The notes under the pieces were generated by a model that was not told the DNA's origin, ran no database searches, and saw only the letters and a list, made by a program, of their open reading frames with translations. From positions 62,001-126,000 of the forward strand of contig JBJKVP010000008.1 in assembly GCA_045562535.1 (NCBI GenBank): a stretch of 64,000 nt of DNA, given 5' to 3'. Shown piece by piece: positions 34,708 to 43,433 of the stretch; the stretch's first letter is position 1, and each line of letters starts with the position of its first letter. A program made the translations under genes and the position numbers. This DNA is from UBA6926 sp045562535 (lineage in GTDB: Bacteria > Chloroflexota > Dehalococcoidia > UBA6926).

Positions 34708-36378
34708 ATGGGGGAGAAAGTGGAGAATCCAAAGAGCAAAAACGAATGGATTGATAACGTATGGCGTCCAGCAGTTGAAAAACGAAAAGAAAGAGATACC
34801 AGTTTTTCGACTACCTCTGATATAGAAATAGAGCCGATTTATGGACCAGAGGATATACAAGATTCAAGCACTAATGATGAAATTGGTTACCCAGCACAAT
34901 ATCCCTATACCAGAGGTGTCCAGCCGACAATGTATAGAGGGCGACTTTGGACTATGAGGCAATATTCCGGTTTTGCATCAGCTCAAGAAACAAACAGCAG
35001 ATACCAATATTTATTAGACCAAGGGCAAACAGGCCTTTCAATGGCTTTCGATCTACCTACTCAGACAGGATACGATTCAGATCACCCTATAGCTTTGGGG
35101 GAAGTGGGAAAAGTAGGAGTGCCAATATCCCATATGGAAGATATGGAGATCGTTTTCAACGACATCGATTTGTCCAAAGTCTCGACATCAATGACTATTA
35201 ACGCTACCGCTTCAATTCTTCTAGCTTACTACATCGCTGTAGCAAAAAAACAAGGAGTACCCGCTAAAGATTTAAGAGGGACTATTCAAAACGATCTCTT
35301 AAAAGAATACGTCGCCAGAGGGACTTACATATATCCTCCAAAACCTTCTATGCGATTAATAACCGATTTATTTGCCTATTGCGCCTCTGAAACCCCAAAC
35401 TGGAACACAATATCAATTAGCGGTTACCACATGAGAGAGGCGGGATGCACGGCTGTTCAAGAGATAGCGTTCACCCTTTCTCATGCGATCGCGTACGTAG
35501 AAGCTGCCATAGCAGCAGGACTAGAGGTAGACGACTTTGCACCGCAACTGGCATTCTTTTTTGTAGCGCAAAGTGACTTACTGGAGGAAGTAGCAAAATT
35601 CAGAGCAGCTAGAAGACTATGGGCAAAAATAATGGTTGAACGCTTTGGTTCAAAAAATCCAAGATCCCAAACTTTAAGATTCCATACTCAAACCGCAGGA
35701 GTAACGCTGACCGCCCAGCAGGTGGATAACAACGTAGTCCGATCAACACTTCAAGCTCTTTCAGCAGTATTAGGAGGCACACAGTCTTTACACGTAAATT
35801 CTAAAGATGAAGCTCTAGCGTTACCTACTGAGGAGGCAGTGACTGTGTCTCTTAGGACGCAACAAATATTAGCCCACGAGTCTGGCATAACAAATTCAAT
35901 CGATCCTTTAGCTGGTTCCTATTTAATCGAAAACTTAACTAACCAATTGGAACAAGAAGCTAAAAAATATATAGAACAAATTGATAAACTTGGAGGGGCG
36001 GTCGTAGCCATCGAACAAGGGTTCCAACAAAGAGAAATTAATGAAGCGGCCTACCAAATGCAACTCGAGATAGAAAAGGGAAGCAGATTAGTCGTCGGAG
36101 TGAATGCATTCCAATCAACGGAGGAACCCCCTATAGAGATATTGCGAATTGATCCGAAAGAAAGCGAGAATCAGATTGCGCGTCTGAACCATGTCAAGGC
36201 TAAAAGAAACTCATCTGAAGTAGAAGCAGCGCTAGCTAATTTAAGCAAAGTCGCTAGAAGTGAAGACAACACTATGCCAGCAATAATTGAGTGCGTAGAG
36301 GCTTTGGCTACAACGGGCGAAATTAGTGACGTTCTGAGAGAGATATTTGGGGTCCAAAAAGAAATGGTAGTCTTTTAA
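34708..36378 (+). CDS. mcmA1: Methylmalonyl-CoA mutase, large catalytic subunit
   Basis: Barrel subunit of the B12-dependent mutase that interconverts methylmalonyl-CoA and succinyl-CoA. The 556 residues contain the CoA-threading barrel but not the B12-binding domain, which is encoded separately 1.7 kb downstream. TMYRGRLWTMRQYSGFAS holds the tyrosine found in true methylmalonyl mutases (phenylalanine or isoleucine in isobutyryl or hydroxyisobutyryl mutases), and YPPKPSMR has an arginine expected to contact the substrate carboxylate. The end of the barrel has IDPLAGSYLIE. The start is the ATG at 34708; a GTG at 34720 after GGGGGAG is possible. No MeaB chaperone gene is in the window. Confidence 0.93.
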   Translation: MGEKVENPKSKNEWIDNVWRPAVEKRKERDTSFSTTSDIEIEPIYGPEDIQDSSTNDEIGYPAQYPYTRGVQPTMYRGRLWTMRQYSGFASAQETNSRYQYLLDQGQTGLSMAFDLPTQTGYDSDHPIALGEVGKVGVPISHMEDMEIVFNDIDLSKVSTSMTINATASILLAYYIAVAKKQGVPAKDLRGTIQNDLLKEYVARGTYIYPPKPSMRLITDLFAYCASETPNWNTISISGYHMREAGCTAVQEIAFTLSHAIAYVEAAIAAGLEVDDFAPQLAFFFVAQSDLLEEVAKFRAARRLWAKIMVERFGSKNPRSQTLRFHTQTAGVTLTAQQVDNNVVRSTLQALSAVLGGTQSLHVNSKDEALALPTEEAVTVSLRTQQILAHESGITNSIDPLAGSYLIENLTNQLEQEAKKYIEQIDKLGGAVVAIEQGFQQREINEAAYQMQLEIEKGSRLVVGVNAFQSTEEPPIEILRIDPKESENQIARLNHVKAKRNSSEVEAALANLSKVARSEDNTMPAIIECVEALATTGEISDVLREIFGVQKEMVVF

Positions 36379-36427
36379 GTTATGACCAGTAAAAATAGAT
36401 AAAACAAATAAGGCAGGTTTTCGATAG

Positions 36428-37237
36428 ATGTTTAAAAGAATTGACCACATAGGAATTGCAGTAAAAGATATATCCGAGGCTATAGAAAAATTTTCTACAG
36501 TATTAGGGCTAGAAGTAGCTAAACAAGAAGAGATAGAAGACCAACAGCTCATTGCTGCCCTAATACCCACAGCGAATGTAAGGTTTGAGCTCATGCAACC
36601 GACCGTACCTGATAGCGTGGTCGGTAAATTTCTGGAAAGACGAGGCGAAGGAATTCACCATATATGTTTTGAAGTAGAAGATATCGCAAATGAAATAGAA
36701 ACGCTGCAATCAAAAGACGTACAAGTTATCGGGGGTAGCCCAAGAGAAGGATTTGTAGGGGAAATCGAATTTATTCACCCTAAGTCTGCAAATGGCGTTC
36801 TTACAGAAATCGCTGAAGTTACTTTACGGACACCTACCGAAACAACAACAAGTGTTCATCACCTTCTTATCGCAACTCTAGACCGCGATGCAGCTGTAGA
36901 TAACTGGGTAAACAGTTTCAGTTTAAAGTTAAATAGAAAAGCCGAGCGTGATGATGCCCCATTAAAAACAGCGATGTTGGATGCAGGTAACTCGGAGATT
37001 GAATTCGTACAGCAAACAGCACCAACCGGACCAGTGATAAAACGTATAGAGTCTCAAGGGGAAGGTATATATGGCCTAGTCCTGGAAACGGATGATGCTA
37101 GCGCATTACAATCGAGAATCGAGAAGCATGGCATAAGAGTTATCGCAGATCAACAGGGTGAAAATGTGGCAAGATTAATACATCCTTTAGACTTTTTTGG
37201 GACCTTAATCATGTTCAACAATAAAAAGGATACATAA
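36428..37237 (+). CDS. Double VOC protein; N-terminal half methylmalonyl-CoA epimerase-like
   Basis: Two vicinal-oxygen-chelate modules in 269 residues, whereas methylmalonyl-CoA epimerase normally has about 135. The first half (KRIDHIGIAVKDI, RFELMQPT, GEGIHHICFEV, GVLTEIAEV) keeps the expected metal ligands: histidine 7, glutamine 57, histidine near 78 and glutamate near 127. The second half (SVHHLLIATLD, IEFVQQT, GEGIYGLVLET, GTLIMFNN) has lost the second histidine and last glutamate, so it may be structural or bind another ligand. Position between the mutase subunits supports epimerase function, exchanging the R and S forms. Its stop overlaps the next start (TAATG). Confidence 0.85.
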   Translation: MFKRIDHIGIAVKDISEAIEKFSTVLGLEVAKQEEIEDQQLIAALIPTANVRFELMQPTVPDSVVGKFLERRGEGIHHICFEVEDIANEIETLQSKDVQVIGGSPREGFVGEIEFIHPKSANGVLTEIAEVTLRTPTETTTSVHHLLIATLDRDAAVDNWVNSFSLKLNRKAERDDAPLKTAMLDAGNSEIEFVQQTAPTGPVIKRIESQGEGIYGLVLETDDASALQSRIEKHGIRVIADQQGENVARLIHPLDFFGTLIMFNNKKDT

Positions 37238-38064
37238 TGTCAATAAACAAAATTAAACATGTTTCAATATTGGTAAATGATATTCATGCTGCAGCTTCGA
37301 AAATCGAATCGGTACTAGGTATTTCGCCTGAAGAAAACAGCTTAAAGACTATAAGTATCGGCCAAACAATATCAATTCCTACAAAGAATGCTAACATCCA
37401 ACTTATATCACCATCTCCAGGAGAATCTGACGCAGCGGTGCTTCTTTCAACCAGAGGAGAAGGCCTATACGACATCTGTATGGCAACAGACGACCTTGAG
37501 TCTCTACAAAAGCATATCGAATCTTCAGGGGCCAAATCATCTATTCATGAAAATGAAATTTACAATAAGAAATCCATTTTGATGGAACCTGCGTCTACAG
37601 GCGGCACAAGGCTAAGTATTATTGAGGAGTCCGAAACCCCTCTTGACCCTAATATCGAGGTCTCTCTACATCATGTGACTTTAAGAACTGAAAATATGAA
37701 AAAAGACCTGGAACTATGGTCCAATTTGTTTAGAATGCGAGTAAAAAGAACCGCCATATCTGAAAGTTATGAGATGGACACTGGATGGCTCGATACACAA
37801 AATAGCGAAGTTGAATTCGCAGAACAACTAAATTCAACGGGTCCCGTCGCAAAAGCCATAAAGATTTTTGGCAGTGGTTTGCACGCCATAGTTATAGAGA
37901 ATAATGATAGCTCGGTCATTGCTAAAAGGGCCGAAGATAGAAATGTTCGAGTTATCGTTGACAATGGAGATCCAGTTTTAACTGCCTTACACCCTTTGGA
38001 TTTTGTCGGAACTCTCGTATTATTAACTGATGAAAATGCGAAACATGCCGGAGAAACAAAGTAA
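37237..38064 (+). CDS. Second double VOC protein in the mutase operon
   Basis: A 275-residue paralog of the gene before it, again with two VOC modules. The first half keeps histidine 7 (IKHVSILVNDI) but has GEGLYDICMAT where the epimerase has a histidine. The second half has SLHHVTLRTEN and GSGLHAIVIEN but ends GTLVLLTDE rather than with the last glutamate ligand. No half carries all four metal ligands I would expect, so it is probably not a simple epimerase copy. It could be a heteromeric partner or act on a different acyl-CoA. The start overlaps the previous stop by one base, so the two are likely made in equal amounts. Confidence 0.8.
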   Translation: MSINKIKHVSILVNDIHAAASKIESVLGISPEENSLKTISIGQTISIPTKNANIQLISPSPGESDAAVLLSTRGEGLYDICMATDDLESLQKHIESSGAKSSIHENEIYNKKSILMEPASTGGTRLSIIEESETPLDPNIEVSLHHVTLRTENMKKDLELWSNLFRMRVKRTAISESYEMDTGWLDTQNSEVEFAEQLNSTGPVAKAIKIFGSGLHAIVIENNDSSVIAKRAEDRNVRVIVDNGDPVLTALHPLDFVGTLVLLTDENAKHAGETK

Positions 38065-38085
38065 TAGTAGTGAGGAGAATATTTC

Positions 38086-38478
38086 GTGTCTAGCACCACA
38101 CCGAAAAGAATATTGATTGCCAAACCTGGCCTGGATGGCCACGACCGAGGCGCAAAAGTTGTCGCTAGAGGTTTGCGAGATGCAGGTTTCGAGGTCATAT
38201 ATACTGGCATAAGGCAAACCCCTGAAATGATAGTCCAAGCTGCTGTGCAAGAAGACGTAGACGCGATCGGCTTAAGCATACTTTCAGGAGCACATTTAGA
38301 TCTATTCCCAACAATCGTGGAAGGCTTGAAAAATGCAGGCCTGGAAGATGTGGCGATTTTCGCTGGAGGAATAATACCCAAGCAAGATTATGACGAGCTT
38401 GAATCTCTAGGAATCAAAGGAATATTTGGCCCTGGTACGAGTCTTGGAGATATAGTCTCGTATGTTAATGGGATCTGA
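38086..38478 (+). CDS. mcmA2: Methylmalonyl-CoA mutase, B12-binding subunit
   Basis: A 130-residue cobalamin-binding domain. The base-off motif DGHDRG has the cobalt-ligand histidine at residue 19; the following SILSGAHLDLFP and FAGGIIPKQD segments are standard. It pairs with the barrel subunit encoded at the start of this operon to form the split mutase. It starts with GTG at 38086 behind GAGGAG. The gene ends the mutase operon; a good promoter for yceD begins ten bases after it. Confidence 0.95.
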   Translation: MSSTTPKRILIAKPGLDGHDRGAKVVARGLRDAGFEVIYTGIRQTPEMIVQAAVQEDVDAIGLSILSGAHLDLFPTIVEGLKNAGLEDVAIFAGGIIPKQDYDELESLGIKGIFGPGTSLGDIVSYVNGI

Positions 38479-38487
38479 TAGAGTTTT

Positions 38488-38517
38488 TTGACGGCCTAGG
38501 ATCACTCCCTCTATAAT
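38488..38517 (+). promoter_or_regulatory. Promoter of the yceD-rpmF-fabD block
   Basis: TTGACG at 38488-38493 and a perfect TATAAT at 38512-38517 are spaced by 18 bases, about 37 bases before the yceD start. It is the most consensus-like promoter I found in the window. Confidence 0.65.
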
Positions 38518-38554
38518 TAAAAACAGTCATACAATTGAAAGAACACAACTTTTC

Positions 38555-39070
38555 GTGAAAATTAATATTGAATCCATAACTTCTGGGAAAATTGGTGAAA
38601 AATTCCAGCAAAATTTCACCTATAATATTAACTCGAGTAATAATAGGGTGGTTAAAGGCCAGATACTCGTTATGAAAACGAATTATGGTTTTGGAATCCA
38701 TGCGGACTGCTCAACGATTCTACAGCGCACATGCGGCAGATGCTTGGACGATTTTGAATCGGCTCTGGAATTCAGTTTTGACGAACGGTTTTTGAAGGAA
38801 AGAGTTGAATCTATAGAAAATGAAGTGTCAAATACGGTGGATGCATTTACAATAGAAGCAGACGGTAATATTGACGTTTCACAAGCATTAGAACAATATT
38901 TAGTGTTAGAAACTCCGCTTAAAAGTATATGCAGGGATGATTGTAAAGGGCTATGCCAACAATGCGGATCAAATTTAAACAGAGATAAATGCTCTTGCGC
39001 ACCTAGGCTTTCACATCCAGCGTGGGAAAATTTAAGAGATTTATGGGAAAATAAAAAAGAACCAGTCTAA
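38555..39070 (+). CDS. yceD: YceD / DUF177 family protein
   Basis: The 171 residues show the DUF177 pattern: CQRTCGRCLDDFESALEF style text (here RTCGRCLDDFESALEF) in the middle and the C-terminal CQQCGSNLNRDKCSC zinc-like cluster. The plant and bacterial members are linked to accumulation of 23S rRNA, and the gene nearly always precedes rpmF, as here (33 bases). It starts with GTG at 38555 and leads a plus-strand block that continues for about 10 kb. Confidence 0.9.
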   Translation: MKINIESITSGKIGEKFQQNFTYNINSSNNRVVKGQILVMKTNYGFGIHADCSTILQRTCGRCLDDFESALEFSFDERFLKERVESIENEVSNTVDAFTIEADGNIDVSQALEQYLVLETPLKSICRDDCKGLCQQCGSNLNRDKCSCAPRLSHPAWENLRDLWENKKEPV

Positions 39071-39103
39071 GATAATCAATACTAGAGTAAATGGAGGAAA
39101 CTA

Positions 39104-39313
39104 ATGCCGCCACTTCCAAAAAGGCGAAGATCGAATACAAGGAATGCCAAAAGGCTTGCACATACCGCGATGAAATTGAAAAATTTATCAAGGTGCCCCG
39201 CATGTGATAATGCGAAGTTACCTCACCAAGCATGTCCATCATGTGGAACCTACAATGGGCGTCAAGTTGTTCAACCAAAGACAAGATCCACAAACGAAAA
39301 TATCGAAGAATAG
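39104..39313 (+). CDS. rpmF: 50S ribosomal protein L32
   Basis: Sixty-nine residues with the L32 N terminus PPLPKRRRSNTRNAKRLAHT and a zinc ribbon made of CPACDNAKLPHQACPSC. This is the zinc-containing (C+) form. It lies in the conserved yceD-rpmF order and is preceded by GGAGG. Confidence 0.96.
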   Translation: MPPLPKRRRSNTRNAKRLAHTAMKLKNLSRCPACDNAKLPHQACPSCGTYNGRQVVQPKTRSTNENIEE

Positions 39314-39339
39314 CAGAAAATGAAGGAGTTAAAAATATA

Positions 39340-40266
39340 ATGTCGATCGCTTACTTATTTCCAGGCCAAGGGGCTCAAGCTGTTGGAATGGGCAAAGACG
39401 CATACGATTCCAACCAAAATGCTAAGTCAATTTTTGATGAAGCTGATTCATCACTAGGATTTTCATTATCAGATATCTGTTTTAATGGACCTGAGGATAC
39501 ACTTACACAAACCATCAACACCCAACCAGCAATACTAACTGCAAGCGTTGCAATGTTAGAAGCATCTCGATCCGTTTTGGCTGAAAAAGGATACTCTGAA
39601 CCTTCATTTGTTGCAGGTCATAGTTTGGGAGAATATTCAGCTCTCGTTGCTGCAGGATCTTTAACATTCCAAGAGGCAGTTAAACTCGTTCGAGAGCGAG
39701 GTAAACTTATGCAAGCTGCTGGAGATGCATCAGAAGGTGCAATGGCAGCAGTGATGGGTATGGAGGAGTCAAAATTAGAAGAAATTTGTTCTGCAAATGG
39801 GGTAGATATGGCTAATTTGAATTCTACCGACCAGATAGTTATTAGTGGATCAAAATCCGGGATTGAAAAAGCACAAAAAATGGCAGAAGAAGCAGGTGCA
39901 AGAAGAGTCGTTGCTCTGAAAGTCAGCGCAGCTTTTCATTCTTCGTTGATGGATCCGGCCGTTCCTGGTATGCGAGATGCGCTTAACAAATCCGCGATAA
40001 AAGAGCCAAATATCCCCGTTGTAGCAAACGTAACTGCTCAACCTTTGAGTGACCAGCAAGATATATTAGAGGAACTAGCTAAACAGATTCGAAGTCCGGT
40101 CCAATGGTTTAGAACGATCCAGTATTTGGATGCCCAAGGTGTAGACACCTACATCGAAATAGGACCAGGACGAGTTTTAACCGGATTAGTAAAAAGAATA
40201 CTAGGAGAAGCCCAGACAATTAATATATCTAACATGGAAGACCTGGAAAAATTAAGTGGCAGTTAA
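39340..40266 (+). CDS. fabD: Malonyl-CoA:acyl carrier protein transacylase
   Basis: Moves malonyl from CoA to ACP for fatty acid synthesis. The 309 residues begin MSIAYLFPGQGAQAVGMG; the nucleophile serine is in AGHSLGEYSALVA, and the catalytic histidine in SAAFHSSLMDPA. I chose the ATG at 39340 because the longer open frame (from 39232) overlaps rpmF and carries no family sequence. AAGGAG lies about 11 bases upstream. plsX, fabH and fabG, which usually stand between rpmF and acpP, are absent. Confidence 0.96.
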   Translation: MSIAYLFPGQGAQAVGMGKDAYDSNQNAKSIFDEADSSLGFSLSDICFNGPEDTLTQTINTQPAILTASVAMLEASRSVLAEKGYSEPSFVAGHSLGEYSALVAAGSLTFQEAVKLVRERGKLMQAAGDASEGAMAAVMGMEESKLEEICSANGVDMANLNSTDQIVISGSKSGIEKAQKMAEEAGARRVVALKVSAAFHSSLMDPAVPGMRDALNKSAIKEPNIPVVANVTAQPLSDQQDILEELAKQIRSPVQWFRTIQYLDAQGVDTYIEIGPGRVLTGLVKRILGEAQTINISNMEDLEKLSGS

Positions 40267-40708
40267 AATACCTACGGAAAAGGATGTATTAGTGATATCA
40301 CATGCCGCGAAAAGGAAAGCTCGGCGTCTAGTACTCCAATCCATGTATGAATGGGACAGCGTTCGCCATAATCCTGTTACAGCTTTATCAAGACTAATAA
40401 ACTTAGAAGAAGAGACTACTATTCAAGAGTTCGCTAGAGATTTGATGGAATCATACAGCGAGAAAAACCGTGAGATTAACGATTTGATCGCTGAATATGC
40501 TCCTCAATATCCCGTTAACCAATTGGCAATTATAGATAGAAATGTTTTGCGAATCGCCCTAACCGAAATAACCCAAGGTATGACTCCACCCAAAGCAGCG
40601 ATTAACGAAGCTGTAACATTAGCTAAGTCTTTCGGCAGCGAAAAATCAGGTGGTTTTATCAACGGAGTCTTAGGAACAGCGGTTGCGCAACTTTGTCCTG
40701 ACCTCTAA
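40256..40708 (+). CDS. nusB: Transcription antitermination protein NusB
   Basis: Binds boxA RNA with S10 in rRNA antitermination. The 150 residues show the all-helical NusB pattern: AKRKARRLVLQSMYEWD near the N terminus, AIIDRNVLRIALTEI and AINEAVTLAKSFGSEKSGGF with the final INGVLG. The GTG start at 40256 lies inside the end of fabD (11 bases of overlap). Its place between fabD and acpP is unusual. Confidence 0.93.
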   Translation: MAVKIPTEKDVLVISHAAKRKARRLVLQSMYEWDSVRHNPVTALSRLINLEEETTIQEFARDLMESYSEKNREINDLIAEYAPQYPVNQLAIIDRNVLRIALTEITQGMTPPKAAINEAVTLAKSFGSEKSGGFINGVLGTAVAQLCPDL

Positions 40709-40747
40709 TCTATAAATGTTAAATAAATATATATGGAGGTGGTTTAG

Positions 40748-41008
40748 GTGGCCACAGTTGCAGATAGGGTTATACAAGTTATTGTTGACCAACTAGGTAT
40801 AGATGAAGGTGATGTGTCTTTAAAGTCATCATTTACCGAAGATTTGGACGCCGATTCGTTAGATATGGTGGAACTGGTAATGGGCCTTGAAGAAGAATTC
40901 AGCTCATCTGGAATAGAAATAGAAATCCCTGATGAGGAAGCAGAAAAGATTATTAACGTACAGGACGCAGTTTCATTCTTAAACAGTTTAGGAATAGAAG
41001 ACGAATAG
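40748..41008 (+). CDS. acpP: Acyl carrier protein
   Basis: Eighty-six acidic residues carrying the growing fatty acyl chain. The phosphopantetheine-attachment serine is residue 37 in DLDADSLDMVEL. It begins with GTG at 40748 behind GGAGGTGG. It lies 39 bases after nusB, so is likely part of the same transcript as fabD. Confidence 0.97.
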   Translation: MATVADRVIQVIVDQLGIDEGDVSLKSSFTEDLDADSLDMVELVMGLEEEFSSSGIEIEIPDEEAEKIINVQDAVSFLNSLGIEDE

Positions 41009-41062
41009 ACATTTAAGGCGTAAGGTCCGCTGTTTCTTTTTTTAGATATTAGGTTGCATCAT

Positions 41063-41716
41063 ATGAGCATGGAATCAAGTCAAACTCGTTTAGAATTGAT
41101 GGTGAGCGAAATGCGCTCTTGTCGAGCCTGCCCACTATCCTCCGAGCGAACTAATGTGGTTCCAGGCACCGGTCCTATTGATGCGGAAGTAATGTTTATA
41201 GGAGAAGCACCAGGAGCAAACGAGGATATTAAAGGCGAACCTTTTGTGGGGCAATCGGGAAAGTTATTAGATACCCTTCTATCCTCCATAGAATTAGATC
41301 GGGATTCCGTATACATTACTAATACAGTAAAATGTAGACCCCCCAATAATAGGGATCCGCTTCCATCCGAATTGGATACTTGCCAAGACCATTGGCTAGA
41401 CGCACAAATCGCTCTAATTCAACCTAGAATAATAGTTCCTTTAGGAAGACATGCTCTAAATAGAATATTACCGGGAACAACAATAGGGAAAAGCCATGGG
41501 AAAACGTTCCATAAATTAGGTTTTACAATATACCCAATTTATCATCCTGCCGCAGGTCTCAGGCAAATTAGATATAAGGAGCTTCTGATAGAAGATTTTA
41601 AAAACTTGAAAACCTTGTTAGGTAGTAAACAAGAACCTAGTAAAGAATCTAAGCACAATGCAACAAATCAAAATGAATTATTAACAAACGAAAACCAACA
41701 AATAAATCTGTTTTAA
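41063..41716 (+). CDS. Uracil-DNA glycosylase, family 4
   Basis: Removes uracil from DNA. The 217 residues have the iron-sulfur cysteines (CRACPLS near the N terminus, CRPPNNRDP and DTCQDHW in the middle), the active-site motif GEAPGANEDIKGEPFVG and the late IYHPAAGLRQ. This is the [4Fe-4S] type of thermophiles and many environmental bacteria. The last 30 residues are polar and low in complexity. The start is taken at the ATG at 41063; TTG at 41054 would add three residues. Confidence 0.93.
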   Translation: MSMESSQTRLELMVSEMRSCRACPLSSERTNVVPGTGPIDAEVMFIGEAPGANEDIKGEPFVGQSGKLLDTLLSSIELDRDSVYITNTVKCRPPNNRDPLPSELDTCQDHWLDAQIALIQPRIIVPLGRHALNRILPGTTIGKSHGKTFHKLGFTIYPIYHPAAGLRQIRYKELLIEDFKNLKTLLGSKQEPSKESKHNATNQNELLTNENQQINLF

Positions 41717-41733
41717 TAAAGGCACAAATACAA

Positions 41734-43386
41734 ATGGAAAATATAAAAATCATACCTTTTGGCGGTCTCGGCAAAATAGGCAAGAATATGCTTGCACTTG
41801 AATTAAATAACTCTATATTAATTATCGACTGTGGTGTTATGTTCCCGGACGAAACCATGCACGGAGTAGATGTTGTTATTCCAGACTACGAATACCTTGA
41901 AAAAAGGAAAAACTCAATCGAGGGAATAGTTATCACCCATGGTCATGAGGATCATATAGGAGGGCTTCCTCATATACTTCCGCAGCTACAAGCACCTGTA
42001 TATGGAACCGCCTTATCAATGGGTCTTGTTTCAGCGAAACTGAAAAATACAAAGTCAGTCAAAAAAAACCTTGTCAACACCGTAGAACCAGGAGAACCTT
42101 TTGATTTAGGACCATTCAATATAACCCTTTTTAACGTCAACCACAGTATCCCAGATGCGGCCGGAATTATAATTAAAACTCCTCTGGGAACAATCGTCCA
42201 TACTGGAGATTTCAAACTTGATCACACTCCAGTTCATGGTAAGCCAACCGACTTCCATCGAATTTCTGAGGTTGGAGATTCTGGAGTTTTACTATTACTC
42301 TCTGATTCAACATATGCCGATACACCTGGCTACACACCATCAGAGGAAATTGTCGGAAAAAGCCTGGATAGAATTATTGGGGAAGCTCCTTCTAGGGTGA
42401 TTGTAGCTAGTTTTGCGTCACTAATTTCTAGAATTCAGCAAATTGGTAACGCAGCTGTAAACCATAATAGAAAGATGGGAATAGTTGGTCGCAGTATGAT
42501 AGATAACGTACGGTTAGCAACGGAAATGGGGTTCTTAAATCTGCCTTCGGGAACCATTTTATCTGATAATCAATTAAAATCTCACCCTCCAGAATCAACA
42601 ATAATAATGACAACTGGAGCACAAGGTGAACCAACATCTGCGTTAGCCAAGATGTCTACAAATCAACATCCTAGCGTGACGATCCAACCCGAAGACACCA
42701 TAATACTCTCCTCAAACCCAATACCTGGTAATGAAACATCCGTGGCCCGAACAATAGACAATTTATTCAAGTTAGGTGCCAATGTTTTATATAGCCGTGT
42801 GGAGCAAGTACATGTTAGGGGTCACGCCAGCCAAGAAGAGTTAAAATTATTACTCCGACTAGTTAAACCTAAATTTTTCATTCCAATCCATGGAGATCAT
42901 CGACATCTCGTGCATCATTCACGCTTAGCCCAGTCAGTAGGCATGTCGGAAAAAAGTATATTTGTTATGGAGAATGGCGACGTTTTAGATATTAATTCGA
43001 AGCATAAAGCTAAAATTGTTAATAAAATACCTCTACGTGATAACTATGTCGATGGAAAAGAAACAGGCAAGATTACCAACAAGATCCTAAAGGACCGAGC
43101 CAACCTTTCAAAACAAGGTGTATTCTCTATTTCAATAGCACTTGATATTGAAACAGGTGATTTAGTAGGAAACCCAGAAATAACTTCAAAAGGGTTTATA
43201 GAAACCGAAGAATCCGTTAGCCTAATCGAAACCGCTTGTGAGATTGTTGAAGATGTATTAGATTCTATCGAAGACAAGAGTGATCTAAATCAAATGGAGA
43301 GAAAAATATCTGAACAGGTATCGAATTTTCTTTATAAACAAACGAGAATGAGGCCTGTAGTAATCACCACCTCTGTGGAAGTCTAA
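41734..43386 (+). CDS. Ribonuclease J
   Basis: Metallo-beta-lactamase/beta-CASP ribonuclease with endo- and 5'-3' exonuclease activity in mRNA decay and rRNA processing. The 550 residues contain the zinc motif THGHEDHIGG (histidines 69, 71 and 74, aspartate 73), HTGDFKLDHTPV, the beta-CASP segment and the late VHVRGHASQEELK and PIHGDHRHL motifs. It ends with the usual C-terminal RNase J domain. Occurring just after udg, with an 17-base gap, it precedes the two CoA-transferase genes. Confidence 0.95.
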   Translation: MENIKIIPFGGLGKIGKNMLALELNNSILIIDCGVMFPDETMHGVDVVIPDYEYLEKRKNSIEGIVITHGHEDHIGGLPHILPQLQAPVYGTALSMGLVSAKLKNTKSVKKNLVNTVEPGEPFDLGPFNITLFNVNHSIPDAAGIIIKTPLGTIVHTGDFKLDHTPVHGKPTDFHRISEVGDSGVLLLLSDSTYADTPGYTPSEEIVGKSLDRIIGEAPSRVIVASFASLISRIQQIGNAAVNHNRKMGIVGRSMIDNVRLATEMGFLNLPSGTILSDNQLKSHPPESTIIMTTGAQGEPTSALAKMSTNQHPSVTIQPEDTIILSSNPIPGNETSVARTIDNLFKLGANVLYSRVEQVHVRGHASQEELKLLLRLVKPKFFIPIHGDHRHLVHHSRLAQSVGMSEKSIFVMENGDVLDINSKHKAKIVNKIPLRDNYVDGKETGKITNKILKDRANLSKQGVFSISIALDIETGDLVGNPEITSKGFIETEESVSLIETACEIVEDVLDSIEDKSDLNQMERKISEQVSNFLYKQTRMRPVVITTSVEV

Positions 43387-43433
43387 TTGATATTTTTACA
43401 GAAGCATAAAAGTAGCTTTGGGGGGGGTAAAAA

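Noticed and set aside
39232..39339. Upstream extension of fabD overlapping rpmF
   Set aside because: It is the rpmF sequence in another frame; the FabD family begins at 39340.
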